Positions 1 through 5,876 of a stretch of DNA of 8,042 nucleotides are shown piece by piece. Position numbers and translations under genes: made by a program. The DNA is taken from NCBI GenBank assembly GCA_030043285.1, contig JASHXZ010000422.1, forward strand, positions 1 through 8,042, given 5' to 3'. The DNA is from Xanthobacteraceae bacterium (GTDB lineage Bacteria > Pseudomonadota > Alphaproteobacteria > Rhizobiales > Xanthobacteraceae). Every line of letters begins with the position of its first letter. Within the stretch, counting starts at the first letter, position 1. The notes beneath the pieces were generated by a model, which had not been told where the DNA came from, did no database searches, and saw only the letters and a program-made list of their open reading frames with translations.

Positions 1-827
1 GGCTCGAAGATCAGCTTGCAGTGCAGGCCGGCGGTGGCGCGCTTGACCACGGCCGCATAGGCCTGCGGGTCGGGCGGCGGCGCGTTGTCCTCGCGATACG
101 GGATGCCAAGGCCGCCACCGAAGTCGAGGTGCTCGATGGTGTGGCCGTCGCCGCGCAGCGCGCGCACGAAATCGGCCAGCAGCGCAAACGCGTTGCCGAA
201 CGGATCGAGCGCAACGATCTGGCTGCCGATATGCGTATCGACACCGGCGACGCGCAGGCCCGGCAGTTTTGCGGCGCGCGCATAGACCTCGCGGGCGCGG
301 CTGATCGGGATGCCGAATTTGTTCTCGGCCTTGCCGGTCGTGATCTTGACGTGAGTCTTGGCGTCGATGTCGGGATTGACGCGAACCGCAATGTCGATGG
401 TGCGGCCCTTGGCGGCAGCGATCGACGACAGAAGCTCGAGCTCCGGCTCGGATTCGACGTTGACGCAGAGAATGCCGGCGTCGATCGCGAGCGCGAGTTC
501 ATCGGCGGTCTTGCCGATGCCGGAGAACATGATTTTGTCCGGCGGGATGCCGGCGGCGCGGGCGCGAAGGAGCTCGCCGCCCGAGACCACATCGACGCCC
601 GAGCCGAGCCGGCCCAAGGTCGCGATCACCGCCTGGTTGGAATTGGCTTTGACTGAATAGCAAATAAGCACGTCGACGCCGGCGAAGGCGTCGGCGAACA
701 CACGGTAATGGCGCTCGATGGTCGCGCTCGAATAGCAATAAAGCGGCGTGCCTACGGCGTCGGCAAGCGCCACAAGATCGACGTCCTCGGCGTGCAGCAC
801 GCCGTCCCGGTAGGCAAAATGATGCAT
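1..827 (-). CDS. lysA: Diaminopimelate decarboxylase, N-terminal 275 residues (C-terminus off the left edge)
   Basis: This PLP enzyme converts meso-diaminopimelate to L-lysine and CO2, the last step of lysine synthesis, in the cytoplasm. The reading frame begins MHHFAYRDGV at the ATG 827-825. It shows the alanine-racemase-type barrel of fold type III decarboxylases. YSVKAN at residues 57-62 carries the PLP lysine (Lys60). HIGSQ lies at 199-203, and DFGGGLGIPY at 235-244 is the glycine-rich phosphate-binding region. About 150 residues of the usual ~420 are missing because the gene runs off the window, including the C-terminal beta domain with the substrate-binding cysteine motif. It is the third gene of the argH-lptM-lysA series, 59 nt after the lipoprotein gene. 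No Shine-Dalgarno sequence is seen, and a small hairpin (839-856) precedes the start. DapDC rather than ornithine/arginine decarboxylase is supported by these motifs and by the neighbours. Confidence 0.95.
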   Translation of the reverse strand, partial: MHHFAYRDGVLHAEDVDLVALADAVGTPLYCYSSATIERHYRVFADAFAGVDVLICYSVKANSNQAVIATLGRLGSGVDVVSGGELLRARAAGIPPDKIMFSGIGKTADELALAIDAGILCVNVESEPELELLSSIAAAKGRTIDIAVRVNPDIDAKTHVKITTGKAENKFGIPISRAREVYARAAKLPGLRVAGVDTHIGSQIVALDPFGNAFALLADFVRALRGDGHTIEHLDFGGGLGIPYREDNAPPPDPQAYAAVVKRATAGLHCKLIFE

Positions 828-838
828 GGGCTTTGTTT

Positions 839-856
839 AGCCTGCGCGGGCAGGCT
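839..856 (-). promoter_or_regulatory. Small hairpin 11 nt upstream of the lysA start
   Basis: A perfect 7-bp inverted repeat, agcctgc/gcaggct with a 4-nt loop, lies between the lptM stop and the lysA ATG. It occupies roughly the place where a ribosome-binding site would be expected, and no purine-rich SD is visible. On the lysA-sense strand it is followed by an A-rich stretch, not a U run, so it does not look like an intrinsic terminator. A role in setting lysA translation or processing the operon mRNA is possible but is inference only. Confidence 0.35.
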
Positions 857-886
857 CCGCCACCGTGCACGCGACCGGAGCCCGGC

Positions 887-1177
887 CTATCGGATCAGTG
901 GGTCGAGAATAAATGTCCTCGCGCTCGGCTGCGTCGGCGCCGGCAAGGCTTGCGTCGCCACCACAGGCGGCGCCGCTTGCTGAGCCGTCCCGATCGGCGT
1001 CAGCGGATCGACATAAGTTCGCTGCGCGGGCGCAGCGTTCGCGGCCGCCGGGGCGACCGGCAGTTCGGCGCTCGGCGGCGGATCGAGCGGCCCTTTACGG
1101 CCGCATGCGGTGAGCGCAAGCGGCAGGACCAGCGCCACGACCAGAGCGCCTGCAAAACTAAGACGATAAGCCGCCAA
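887..1177 (-). CDS. lptM: Small lipoprotein of the LptM (YifL) family
   Basis: The predicted outer-membrane lipoprotein has 96 residues from the TTG at 1177-1175. A positively charged n-region and hydrophobic stretch (residues 4-22) lead to the lipobox L-T-A-C with Cys25 as the lipidated residue. The family hallmark CGRKGPLDPPP follows directly. The rest is a low-complexity Ala/Pro/Gln tail ending in FILDPLIR, as seen in rhizobial versions. In E. coli the family member LptM assists oxidative assembly of the LptD LPS translocon; transferring that role here is inference. I chose the TTG because GGGGGAACAGGAC stands just before it and because the longer form (GTG 1204-1202, 105 aa) adds two acidic residues to the signal peptide n-region. 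The stop is the same either way. It sits between argH and lysA, an arrangement common in alphaproteobacteria. Confidence 0.82.
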   Translation of the reverse strand: MAAYRLSFAGALVVALVLPLALTACGRKGPLDPPPSAELPVAPAAANAAPAQRTYVDPLTPIGTAQQAAPPVVATQALPAPTQPSARTFILDPLIR

Positions 1178-1285
1178 GTCCTGTTCCCCCGTCGCCGCGG
1201 CCACCCGGGCGCCGCGACCCTACCAGATCACCGCCACACGGCGAGATTTTGTCGCGAACGCGTTGCCAAGCCGTTGCCGTCCCTT

Positions 1286-2704
1286 TTAGCGGCTGTGGCC
1301 CGACGTTTTCGCCGAAAAACTATTGCGTTCCAAGCGCTTGAGCCAGCTTTTGGCTTGCGCCCGGACGTTTTTCGGCGCCGTACCGCCAAAACCGGCGCGG
1401 CTTGCGACCGATTTATCGACCGACAGCACGGCAAAGACCTCCGCGGTGATGCGCGGCTCGATCGACTGCATTGCCTCGAGCGGCAGCAGGTCCAGCGCCA
1501 CGCCGGCCTCGGCCGCCTTGGCGACGATCCGGCCGGTCACGTGGTGGGCCTCCCGGAACGGCAATTTGAGCACCCGCACCAGCCAGTCGGCCAAATCGGT
1601 CGCCGTCGAATAGCCTTCACCGGCCGCGGCCCGCATGCGCGCCACGTCAGGCTCGAGGTCGCGCACCATGCCGGTCATGGCGGCGATCGACAGTGCCAGC
1701 GCCTCAAAGGCACCGATGGCGCCTTCCTTGTCCTCCTGCATGTCCTTCTGATAGGCGAGCGGCAGCCCCTTCATCACCGTCAGCAGCCCGAGCAGCGCGC
1801 CGACGATGCGGCCGGTCTTGGCGCGAATAAGCTCGGCGGCGTCCGGATTGCGCTTCTGCGGCATGATCGAGGAGCCGGTGGTGAAGCGGTCGGAAAGCCG
1901 GATCAGCCCGACCAGCGGCGACGACCAGATCACGATCTCCTCGGCAAAGCGCGACAGATGCAGCGCCGCGATGGCGGCGGCCGACAGCCCCTCAAGCACA
2001 AAATCGCGGTCGGCAACCGCATCGAGCGAATTGGCCATGGGCCGGGCAAAACCCAAATCCTTGGCGGTCATCGCCCGGTCGATCGGAAACGGGGTGCCGG
2101 CGAGCGCCGCGGCGCCGAGCGGGCTTTCGTTGAGCCGCGCCCGCGCATCGGCAAAGCGGCCGCGGTCGCGCGCCGCCATTTCCACGTAGGCCAGCAGATG
2201 ATGGCCGAACGTCACCGGCTGCGCGGTCTGCATGTGGGTGAAGCCCGGCATCACGGTTGCGGCGTGCGCCAGCGCCCGTTCGGCCAGCGCCCGCTGGTAG
2301 GCGGCGAGCGCGCCGTCGATCGCGTCGATGGCGTCGCGGACCCAGAGCCGGAAATCGGTCGCGACCTGGTCGTTACGCGAGCGCGCTGTGTGCAGCCGGC
2401 CGGCCGAAGGCCCGATCAGCTCGGCGAGCCGGCTCTCCACGTTCATGTGGATGTCCTCTAGCGCCCGCTGGAACGCGAACTTGCCGGCCTCGATCTCTGA
2501 CAGGATCGTGTCTAGACCGTGAGCGATCTTCTTTGCATCTTGGGCCGTGATGATGCCGCTTTTGGCGAGCATCGCCGCATGCGCCTTGCTGGCGGCGATG
2601 TCCTGCCGGTAAAGCTTGCGGTCGATGTCGATCGAGGCGTTGATCTCCTCCATCAGCGGGTCGGGCTTTTGGCCGAAGCGTCCGCCCCACATTTTGTTGG
2701 CCAT
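1286..2704 (-). CDS. argH: Argininosuccinate lyase
   Basis: This cytoplasmic tetramer cleaves argininosuccinate to arginine and fumarate, the last step of arginine synthesis. The 472 residues start at [10 protein letters not shown] (ATG 2704-2702), the usual N-terminus and length for the family. HTARSRNDQ at 105-113 and THMQTAQP at 156-163 (His157, the family's catalytic-region histidine) are present. The fumarate-lyase signature [11 protein letters not shown] lies at 277-287 with the flexible-loop serine that acts as general acid/base. [10 protein letters not shown] follows at 318-327 and HHVTG at 387-391. All key motifs are intact. A weak GGCGGA lies about 9 nt before the ATG. An in-frame extension to 2785 has no family support and would run into tlpA. 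It is the first gene of the minus-strand argH-lptM-lysA series, followed by lptM after about 100 nt, and is divergent from tlpA across 60 bp. Confidence 0.97.
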   Translation of the reverse strand: MANKMWGGRFGQKPDPLMEEINASIDIDRKLYRQDIAASKAHAAMLAKSGIITAQDAKKIAHGLDTILSEIEAGKFAFQRALEDIHMNVESRLAELIGPSAGRLHTARSRNDQVATDFRLWVRDAIDAIDGALAAYQRALAERALAHAATVMPGFTHMQTAQPVTFGHHLLAYVEMAARDRGRFADARARLNESPLGAAALAGTPFPIDRAMTAKDLGFARPMANSLDAVADRDFVLEGLSAAAIAALHLSRFAEEIVIWSSPLVGLIRLSDRFTTGSSIMPQKRNPDAAELIRAKTGRIVGALLGLLTVMKGLPLAYQKDMQEDKEGAIGAFEALALSIAAMTGMVRDLEPDVARMRAAAGEGYSTATDLADWLVRVLKLPFREAHHVTGRIVAKAAEAGVALDLLPLEAMQSIEPRITAEVFAVLSVDKSVASRAGFGGTAPKNVRAQAKSWLKRLERNSFSAKTSGHSR

Positions 2705-2764
2705 GGTTTTGTGTCCGCCCGAGGTTCCGCCAAATCTGCCAGTCCACCAGTCTGTCAGTCGCCT
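2705..2764. promoter_or_regulatory. 60-bp divergent intergenic region argH / tlpA
   Basis: Both start codons face away from this short gap, so at least part of the promoter of each gene should lie here or inside the opposite gene. No clear -35/-10 pair can be read on either strand. The tlpA-proximal half holds three copies of CAGTC (2740-2744, 2749-2753, 2756-2760) in loosely spaced direct repeat. Their meaning is unknown, and they may be chance. Confidence 0.35.
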
Positions 2765-3436
2765 ATGAGTGAGCAAAAAGAACAAGCCGAAAAGCCGAGC
2801 CGTCCCGTAAGCCGCCGCCGTTTAGGCGTCGCAGCCGCAATCGCGGTTCTGGCCGTTCTTGTGGCGGTATACGGGATCGGGCATCTGCGAAGCAATCCGG
2901 ACGCTGCCGCCTGCCGGCAGGCGCTCGCCACTGCGGCGCGGATCGCGCCGCTCGCCCATGGCGAGGTCGCCGCGCTCGCCGTAGCGCATACCGGGTACCG
3001 CGTGCCCGATCTCGCTTTCAAGGACAGTGACGGCCAGGCCCGGACACTTCAGGACTGGCACGGCCGCACCGTGCTGCTCAACCTGTGGGCCACCTGGTGC
3101 GTGCCATGCCGCAAGGAGATGCCGGCGCTCGACGCGTTGCAGGCCAAGCTCGGCAGTGACAAATTCCAGGTCGTCGCCGTCAACATCGACACCCGCGATC
3201 CGCAAAAGCCGCGCAATTTCCTCAAGCAGGTCGGCGTCAGCCACCTCGCCTATTACACCGACGACAGCGCGCAGGTGTTCGAGACGCTCAAAGAGGCCGG
3301 CAAGGCCTTCGGTATGCCGACCACGCTGATCATCGGCCCCCACGGCTGCGAGATCGGCAATATGGCGGGTCCCGCCGAATGGGCGAGCGACGACGGCGTC
3401 AAGCTGGTCAGTGCCGCGATCAACACCGTTCAGTAG
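2765..3436 (+). CDS. tlpA: Membrane-anchored thiol:disulfide reductase TlpA
   Basis: This thioredoxin-fold protein is anchored in the inner membrane and faces the periplasm. In Bradyrhizobium TlpA reduces proteins needed for copper-centre assembly of cytochrome aa3. The 223 residues comprise a basic cytoplasmic N-terminus (1-19), one membrane segment (about 20-40), and the thioredoxin domain. The active site WCVPC is at 111-115 (Cys112, Cys115), followed by the cis-proline in GMPTT (Pro185). Cys50 and Cys195 are spaced from each other and from the active site just as the extra structural disulfide described for Bradyrhizobium TlpA. AGPAEWAS near the C-terminus is also typical. The ATG at 2765 is chosen because it gives a normal signal anchor; the frame is open further upstream, but only antisense to argH. 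No SD sequence is seen before it. The TAG stop forms the first three bases of a REP-like hairpin. Confidence 0.93.
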   Translation: MSEQKEQAEKPSRPVSRRRLGVAAAIAVLAVLVAVYGIGHLRSNPDAAACRQALATAARIAPLAHGEVAALAVAHTGYRVPDLAFKDSDGQARTLQDWHGRTVLLNLWATWCVPCRKEMPALDALQAKLGSDKFQVVAVNIDTRDPQKPRNFLKQVGVSHLAYYTDDSAQVFETLKEAGKAFGMPTTLIIGPHGCEIGNMAGPAEWASDDGVKLVSAAINTVQ

Positions 3437-3510
3437 CCCGGATGAGCGAAGCGACATCCGGAACAGCCGTCCACGTGGTCCCCCGGATATCGCTTCGCTT
3501 ATCCGGGCTA
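3434..3510. repeat. REP-like long inverted repeat between tlpA and the solute-binding protein gene
   Basis: The left arm 3434-3461 and right arm 3483-3510 are 28 nt each and match at 26 positions as an inverted repeat, around a loop of 21 nt. The outer ends read tagcccggat and atccgggcta. The loop contains a further small palindrome, ccacgtgg. The left arm starts with the tlpA stop codon. The same end motif returns in the repeat block before the DUF899 gene (about 6325-6482), which marks a dispersed family rather than a one-off hairpin. It may act as an mRNA 3'-end stabiliser or terminator for tlpA; there is no U run. Confidence 0.85.
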
Positions 3511-3578
3511 CAGGTCCGCCTTGGCGGCGGCGCGGAATTTTGCCACGCTTCCATCGGCGACATCGCGGTGGAGACCTC

Positions 3579-4568
3579 GTGCACATCAATCGCCGCATGG
3601 CATTGCGCGGCCTCGGGGCCGCCGCTGGAGCTGGCCTCGGCGCGGCGCACGCCGAGACGCCGTATCCGGCGCGGCCGGTTCGCATCATCGTACCGGCAAC
3701 GCCTGGCGGGCCTTACGATCTCGTCCCGCGCTTTGTCGCCGACTATGTCGGGCGCACGCACGGCTGGACCATCGCCGTGGAGGATCGCCCAGGCGCAAGC
3801 GGCATCGTCGGCATTATCGCCTCCAAGCAGGCGGCGCCGGACGGCTACACGCTGGCGGTGACCAATTCAGGCACGCACGGCTCCGAGCCGGCCTTCAACC
3901 AGCACCTGCCCTACGATCCCTACGCCGACCTCGTGCCCGTCGTGCTGTTGGCGCAGGGCGCGCTCGTGCTGCTGGTCGGCAAGTCGATGCCGGCCAACTC
4001 GCTCGCCGATCTGCTCGCACTCATTCGCGCCCGGCCGGGCGTGCTGAAATTCTCCAGCGCCGGCTATGTGACGCAGCAGCATCTCGCGGTGGCGATGATG
4101 CTGCAGCGCGCCGGCCTGCCACAGGCGGCCTGCATTCATGTGCCGTATCGCGGCCTGGTCGAAGCGGTGCGGGCGCTCCTCGCCGGCGAAGTCGATTTCA
4201 TGATCGTGAGCACCGGCTCGGTGCGCGGTTATCTCGCCACCGGCGAACTGCGCGCGCTTGCCATCACCGCGCCGTCGCGCTCCACGCACTTGCCGGACGT
4301 GCCGACCTTCGCCGAACTTGGCTATCCGGGTTATCAGATTCTCGCCTGGTGCGGGCTTGCCGCGCCCGCCGGCACGGCGGGGCCGATCGTCGCGCGCTGG
4401 AACGCTGTAGCCAATGAGGCTTTGCAGAACGAGGATGTACGCGCGCGCATCGCCAAACTGGATTACGACCCACGCGGCGGCTCGGCGGCGGATTTTGCCG
4501 CATTCTTCCGCCACGACATCGAGACTTATAAGCAGCTCGCCGCCGCTACCGGACTGAAGGAAGAGTGA
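3579..4568 (+). CDS. Tripartite tricarboxylate transporter-type periplasmic solute-binding protein (TctC/Bug family)
   Basis: Members of this family bind small carboxylates or related organic acids in the periplasm. The 329 residues are the normal length. The signal peptide (about 1-25) contains NRRMALRG, a Tat-like twin-arginine motif, and ends in AHA before ETPYP. Family hallmarks follow in order: YPARPVRIIVPATPGGPYD (29-47), VEDRPGASGIVG (67-78), PDGYTL (87-92), YDPYADLVPV (112-121), HVPYRG (187-192), GELRALAIT (222-230) and DVPTFAELGYPGY (240-252). The GTG at 3579 is preferred over the ATG at 3597 because GGAG (3570-3573) lies five bases upstream and because the ATG would cut off the arginine pair. 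No membrane partners (TctA, TctB) are visible, so this is an orphan binding protein, as is common in this family. The ligand cannot be told from sequence. Confidence 0.92.
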   Translation: MHINRRMALRGLGAAAGAGLGAAHAETPYPARPVRIIVPATPGGPYDLVPRFVADYVGRTHGWTIAVEDRPGASGIVGIIASKQAAPDGYTLAVTNSGTHGSEPAFNQHLPYDPYADLVPVVLLAQGALVLLVGKSMPANSLADLLALIRARPGVLKFSSAGYVTQQHLAVAMMLQRAGLPQAACIHVPYRGLVEAVRALLAGEVDFMIVSTGSVRGYLATGELRALAITAPSRSTHLPDVPTFAELGYPGYQILAWCGLAAPAGTAGPIVARWNAVANEALQNEDVRARIAKLDYDPRGGSAADFAAFFRHDIETYKQLAAATGLKEE

Positions 4569-4605
4569 GCTTCTGATACGGCGCCGGAGCGGTCCGCGGC
4601 CCTCG

Positions 4606-4803
4606 TTAGGCGCTGACGTTCAGGTTCGTTCCGATGCCGGCCGCCACATTGGCAAGCGAGTCGAAACTCTGCTGAGCGGCATCGACGAGCTGCGTTACCG
4701 ACGATGCATTGTCGGCGTTCATGCGTGACAGCCGCGCCGCGAAGGCGAGCTGCATCATGCCGGTCTGTGAGCCAATGAGGGCCGCTACGAGGCTCGTTTC
4801 CAT
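4606..4803 (-). CDS. Small protein resembling YjfB-type putative motility proteins
   Basis: The ORF encodes 65 residues, METSLVAALI... to ...GTNLNVSA. It has an N-terminal stretch with SQTGMMQLA, then RMNADNASSVTQLVDAAQQ (27-45), then LANVAAGIGTNLNVSA. This pattern (Met-rich amphipathic helix, A-D-x-A-x-x-V-x-x-L-x-x-A, C-terminal G-T-N-L-N-V) recalls short alphaproteobacterial proteins annotated as hypothetical or 'putative motility protein'. I recognise the resemblance but cannot prove it without a search. The ATG at 4803-4801 is chosen; a TTG 14 codons upstream (4845) is an alternative with no better SD. It is convergent with the solute-binding protein gene, with stops 37 nt apart, and is not near flagellar genes in this window. 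The palindrome core CCATATGG lies at 4811-4818, just upstream of the start. Confidence 0.6.
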   Translation of the reverse strand: METSLVAALIGSQTGMMQLAFAARLSRMNADNASSVTQLVDAAQQSFDSLANVAAGIGTNLNVSA

Positions 4804-4886
4804 GAGCGGACCATATGGCCGGACGTTGAACAATCGATGAATCAAGAACAGCCAATTCGTGCATTAGGACCGTGCAAATCTCCATT

Positions 4887-4980
4887 GTCATGCCCGCAAA
4901 TGCGGGCATCCAGCAAACACGATCGTCGGCGGCGATTACTGGATCGTCCGCTTTCCGGGCCCTGTTTCCCGGACGATGGC
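4887..4980. repeat. Intergenic hairpin-repeat element (two stem-loops)
   Basis: The first stem-loop is perfect: atgcccgc (4890-4897), loop aaat, gcgggcat (4902-4909). The second pairs atcgtccg (4943-4950) with cggacgat (4970-4977). An alternative inner pairing of tccggg (4954-4959) with cccgga (4968-4973) excludes it. The flanking words (gtcatgcccgc..., ttactggatcgtccg...) look like the short dispersed intergenic repeats of Bradyrhizobium-type genomes. It fills the middle of the 246-base gap between the small minus-strand ORF and arsR. No coding potential is evident here. Confidence 0.6.
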
Positions 4981-5014
4981 AAGCAACGGCGTTTGGCGGC
5001 GCACACAATGCCGC

Positions 5015-5042
5015 TTGACAGCACTACCGCGCCCGCTATACT
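5015..5042 (+). promoter_or_regulatory. Near-consensus sigma-70 promoter of the arsR unit
   Basis: The -35 is TTGACA (5015-5020, perfect consensus), followed by a 16-nt spacer and the -10 TATACT (5037-5042). Transcription should begin near 5049-5050, on or one base before the A of the arsR ATG at 5050, which predicts a leaderless mRNA. This also argues against the in-frame ATG at 5008, which lies upstream of the -35. Confidence 0.75.
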
Positions 5043-5058
5043 TAACCATATGGTTAAG
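5041..5058. promoter_or_regulatory. 18-bp perfect palindromic operator over the arsR start
   Basis: CTTAACCATATGGTTAAG is identical to its reverse complement. It covers the last two bases of the -10, the predicted +1 and the first three codons of arsR. A dimeric winged-helix repressor bound here would block RNA polymerase, so autoregulation by the ArsR-type protein it precedes is the simple reading. Binding is inferred from position and symmetry and is not shown by the sequence. Confidence 0.75.
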
Positions 5059-5484
5059 CTTTCAACTGCACCGCTCGACCGCACCTTTGCGGCGCTCGCC
5101 GATCCGACGCGGCGCGCGCTGGTGATGCGGCTTGCCGAACGCCCCGACCTTTCGGTGAGCGAACTCGCCGCGCCGTTCGAGGTATCGCTGCCGGCGATCA
5201 TGAAGCACCTCGGCGTGCTGGCGAAAGCAGGCCTCGTCGCGCGCGAGAAGACCGGCCGCGTCGTTGCCTGCCGGCTCAAGGCGGAGCCGATGCGCGAGGC
5301 TTTTGAATGGCTCAATCGCTACGAAAAATTCTGGTCCGATCGTCTCAACAGCCTCGCGGCTTTTCTGGAGGAAGACCAATCATGGCCACCCAAACCGCAA
5401 CCAAGCCGAGCCTCACCATCAAGCGCCGGCTCAACGCGTCGCCCGCCAAAGTCTTCGCGGCGTGGACCGACCCGGAAAAAGTGA
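5050..5484 (+). CDS. ArsR-family winged-helix transcriptional regulator
   Basis: The protein has 144 residues. DRTFAALADPTRRALVMRLAE (10-30) is the typical opening of the SdpR-like ArsR subgroup that partners SRPBCC genes. The recognition helix region is SLPAIMKHLGVLAKAGLV (46-63), followed by the wing REKTGRVVACRL (65-76) and the helix with FEWLNRYEKFWSDRL (85-99). The metal-binding motif ELCVCDL of ArsR/SmtB sensors is absent and there is only one cysteine (Cys74), so metal sensing by that route is unlikely. The start at 5050 is set by the promoter, which leaves no room for an SD. The last ~34 residues are a basic Ser/Pro/Arg tail (KPQPSRASPSS...TRKK) read in a different frame over the start of the next gene, a 103-nt overlap. 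It probably represses its own promoter through the palindrome at 5041-5058. The inducer is unknown. Confidence 0.9.
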   Translation: MVKLSTAPLDRTFAALADPTRRALVMRLAERPDLSVSELAAPFEVSLPAIMKHLGVLAKAGLVAREKTGRVVACRLKAEPMREAFEWLNRYEKFWSDRLNSLAAFLEEDQSWPPKPQPSRASPSSAGSTRRPPKSSRRGPTRKK

Positions 5485-5822
5485 AAGGCTGGATGGGTCC
5501 CGGCGACACCAAGGTGCTCGCCGTCGAATGCGAGCCGCGCGCCGGCGGCCGCTACCGCTGGCTGATGCGCGCACCGAGCGGGGAAGATCACGACGTCAGC
5601 GGCGTTTATCGGGAGTTCGTGCCCGGCCGGAAGCTGGTGTTCACCTGGGCGTGGAAGAGCATGCCCGAACGCGAGTCGCTGGTCACCGTCGATCTCAAAC
5701 CGGACGGCGACGGCACGCTTCTGACGCTGACCCACGAGCAATTCCTCGATGACGACGCGCGCAACCGCCATCGCCAGGGCTGGGAGAGCGCAATGGACAA
5801 GCTGGAGAAATTCGTCGCCTGA
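5382..5822 (+). CDS. SRPBCC / AHSA1-domain protein
   Basis: The 146 residues make up a single START-like (helix-grip) domain of the Activator-of-Hsp90-ATPase-1-like group. Visible hallmarks are IKRRLNASPAKVFAAWTDPEKVKGWMGP (13-40), ECEPRAGGRYRWLM (49-62), GVYREFVPGRKLVFTWAW (74-91), and the C-terminal helix RNRHRQGWESAMDKLEKFVA (127-146). Such proteins have a deep hydrophobic pocket for small ligands; despite the domain name, bacterial members are not known as Hsp90 partners in general. The ATG at 5382 is set by an excellent SD, GGAGGAAG (5367-5374), seven bases upstream inside arsR. Pairing of ArsR with SRPBCC is a recurrent bacterial arrangement, and the overlap indicates co-transcription and likely translational coupling. 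The specific ligand is unknown. Confidence 0.9.
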   Translation: MATQTATKPSLTIKRRLNASPAKVFAAWTDPEKVKGWMGPGDTKVLAVECEPRAGGRYRWLMRAPSGEDHDVSGVYREFVPGRKLVFTWAWKSMPERESLVTVDLKPDGDGTLLTLTHEQFLDDDARNRHRQGWESAMDKLEKFVA

Positions 5823-5836
5823 GCGACGTCATCAAT

Positions 5837-5876
5837 CCTCGGCGGGTCAGCCGCGAAGCGGCGTAACTCACCGAGG
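5837..5876. repeat. Hairpin element after the SRPBCC gene
   Basis: A compact stem-loop starts 15 nt after the SRPBCC stop. The outer stem is cctcgg (5837-5842) with ccgagg (5871-5876), and the inner stem is gccgc (5850-5854) with gcggc (5858-5862) around gaa. The intervening bases pair mostly by transitions (G-U type) with one bulge, so the 40 nt fold almost completely. It lacks a U run and lies between two co-directional genes, so it may be a dispersed repeat, a processing site or a partial terminator. Confidence 0.55.

Noticed and set aside
21..656. Plus-strand open frame of 211 codons opposite lysA
   Set aside because: The minus strand encodes clear DapDC motifs (YSVKAN, HIGSQ, FGGGLGIPY); the plus frame shows none and is a shadow.
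833..2461. Long open frame (542 codons) on the plus strand opposite argH and lptM
   Set aside because: Its composition is Arg/His/Gly-rich with no recognisable domain and it lies antisense to the well-supported argH; typical GC-rich shadow frame.
3434..3510. CRISPR repeat or attachment site
   Set aside because: One inverted pair only, no regularly spaced direct repeats, no cas, integrase or tRNA gene nearby; a REP-like element explains it.
2822..3688. Minus-strand open frame of 288 codons across tlpA and the REP-like repeat
   Set aside because: Antisense to tlpA, crosses the hairpin repeat and has no family resemblance.
4526..5008. Minus-strand open frame of 160 codons over 4606-5008
   Set aside because: Runs through hairpin repeats, overlaps the better-patterned small ORF in another frame and shows no domain.
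5008..5049. Upstream in-frame ATG (5008) as an alternative arsR start
   Set aside because: It precedes the -35 box of the near-consensus promoter, and family alignment from memory favours a start close to the DRTFAALADPTRR segment.
5050..5484. Arsenic or other metal sensing by the ArsR-type protein
   Set aside because: No ELCVCDL-type metal motif, only one cysteine, and no arsenate or metal efflux genes nearby; it fits the SRPBCC-associated subgroup.
5382..5822. Hsp90 co-chaperone function from the AHSA1 name
   Set aside because: The name comes from the domain fold; the bacterial single-domain proteins next to ArsR regulators are not established Hsp90 activators.
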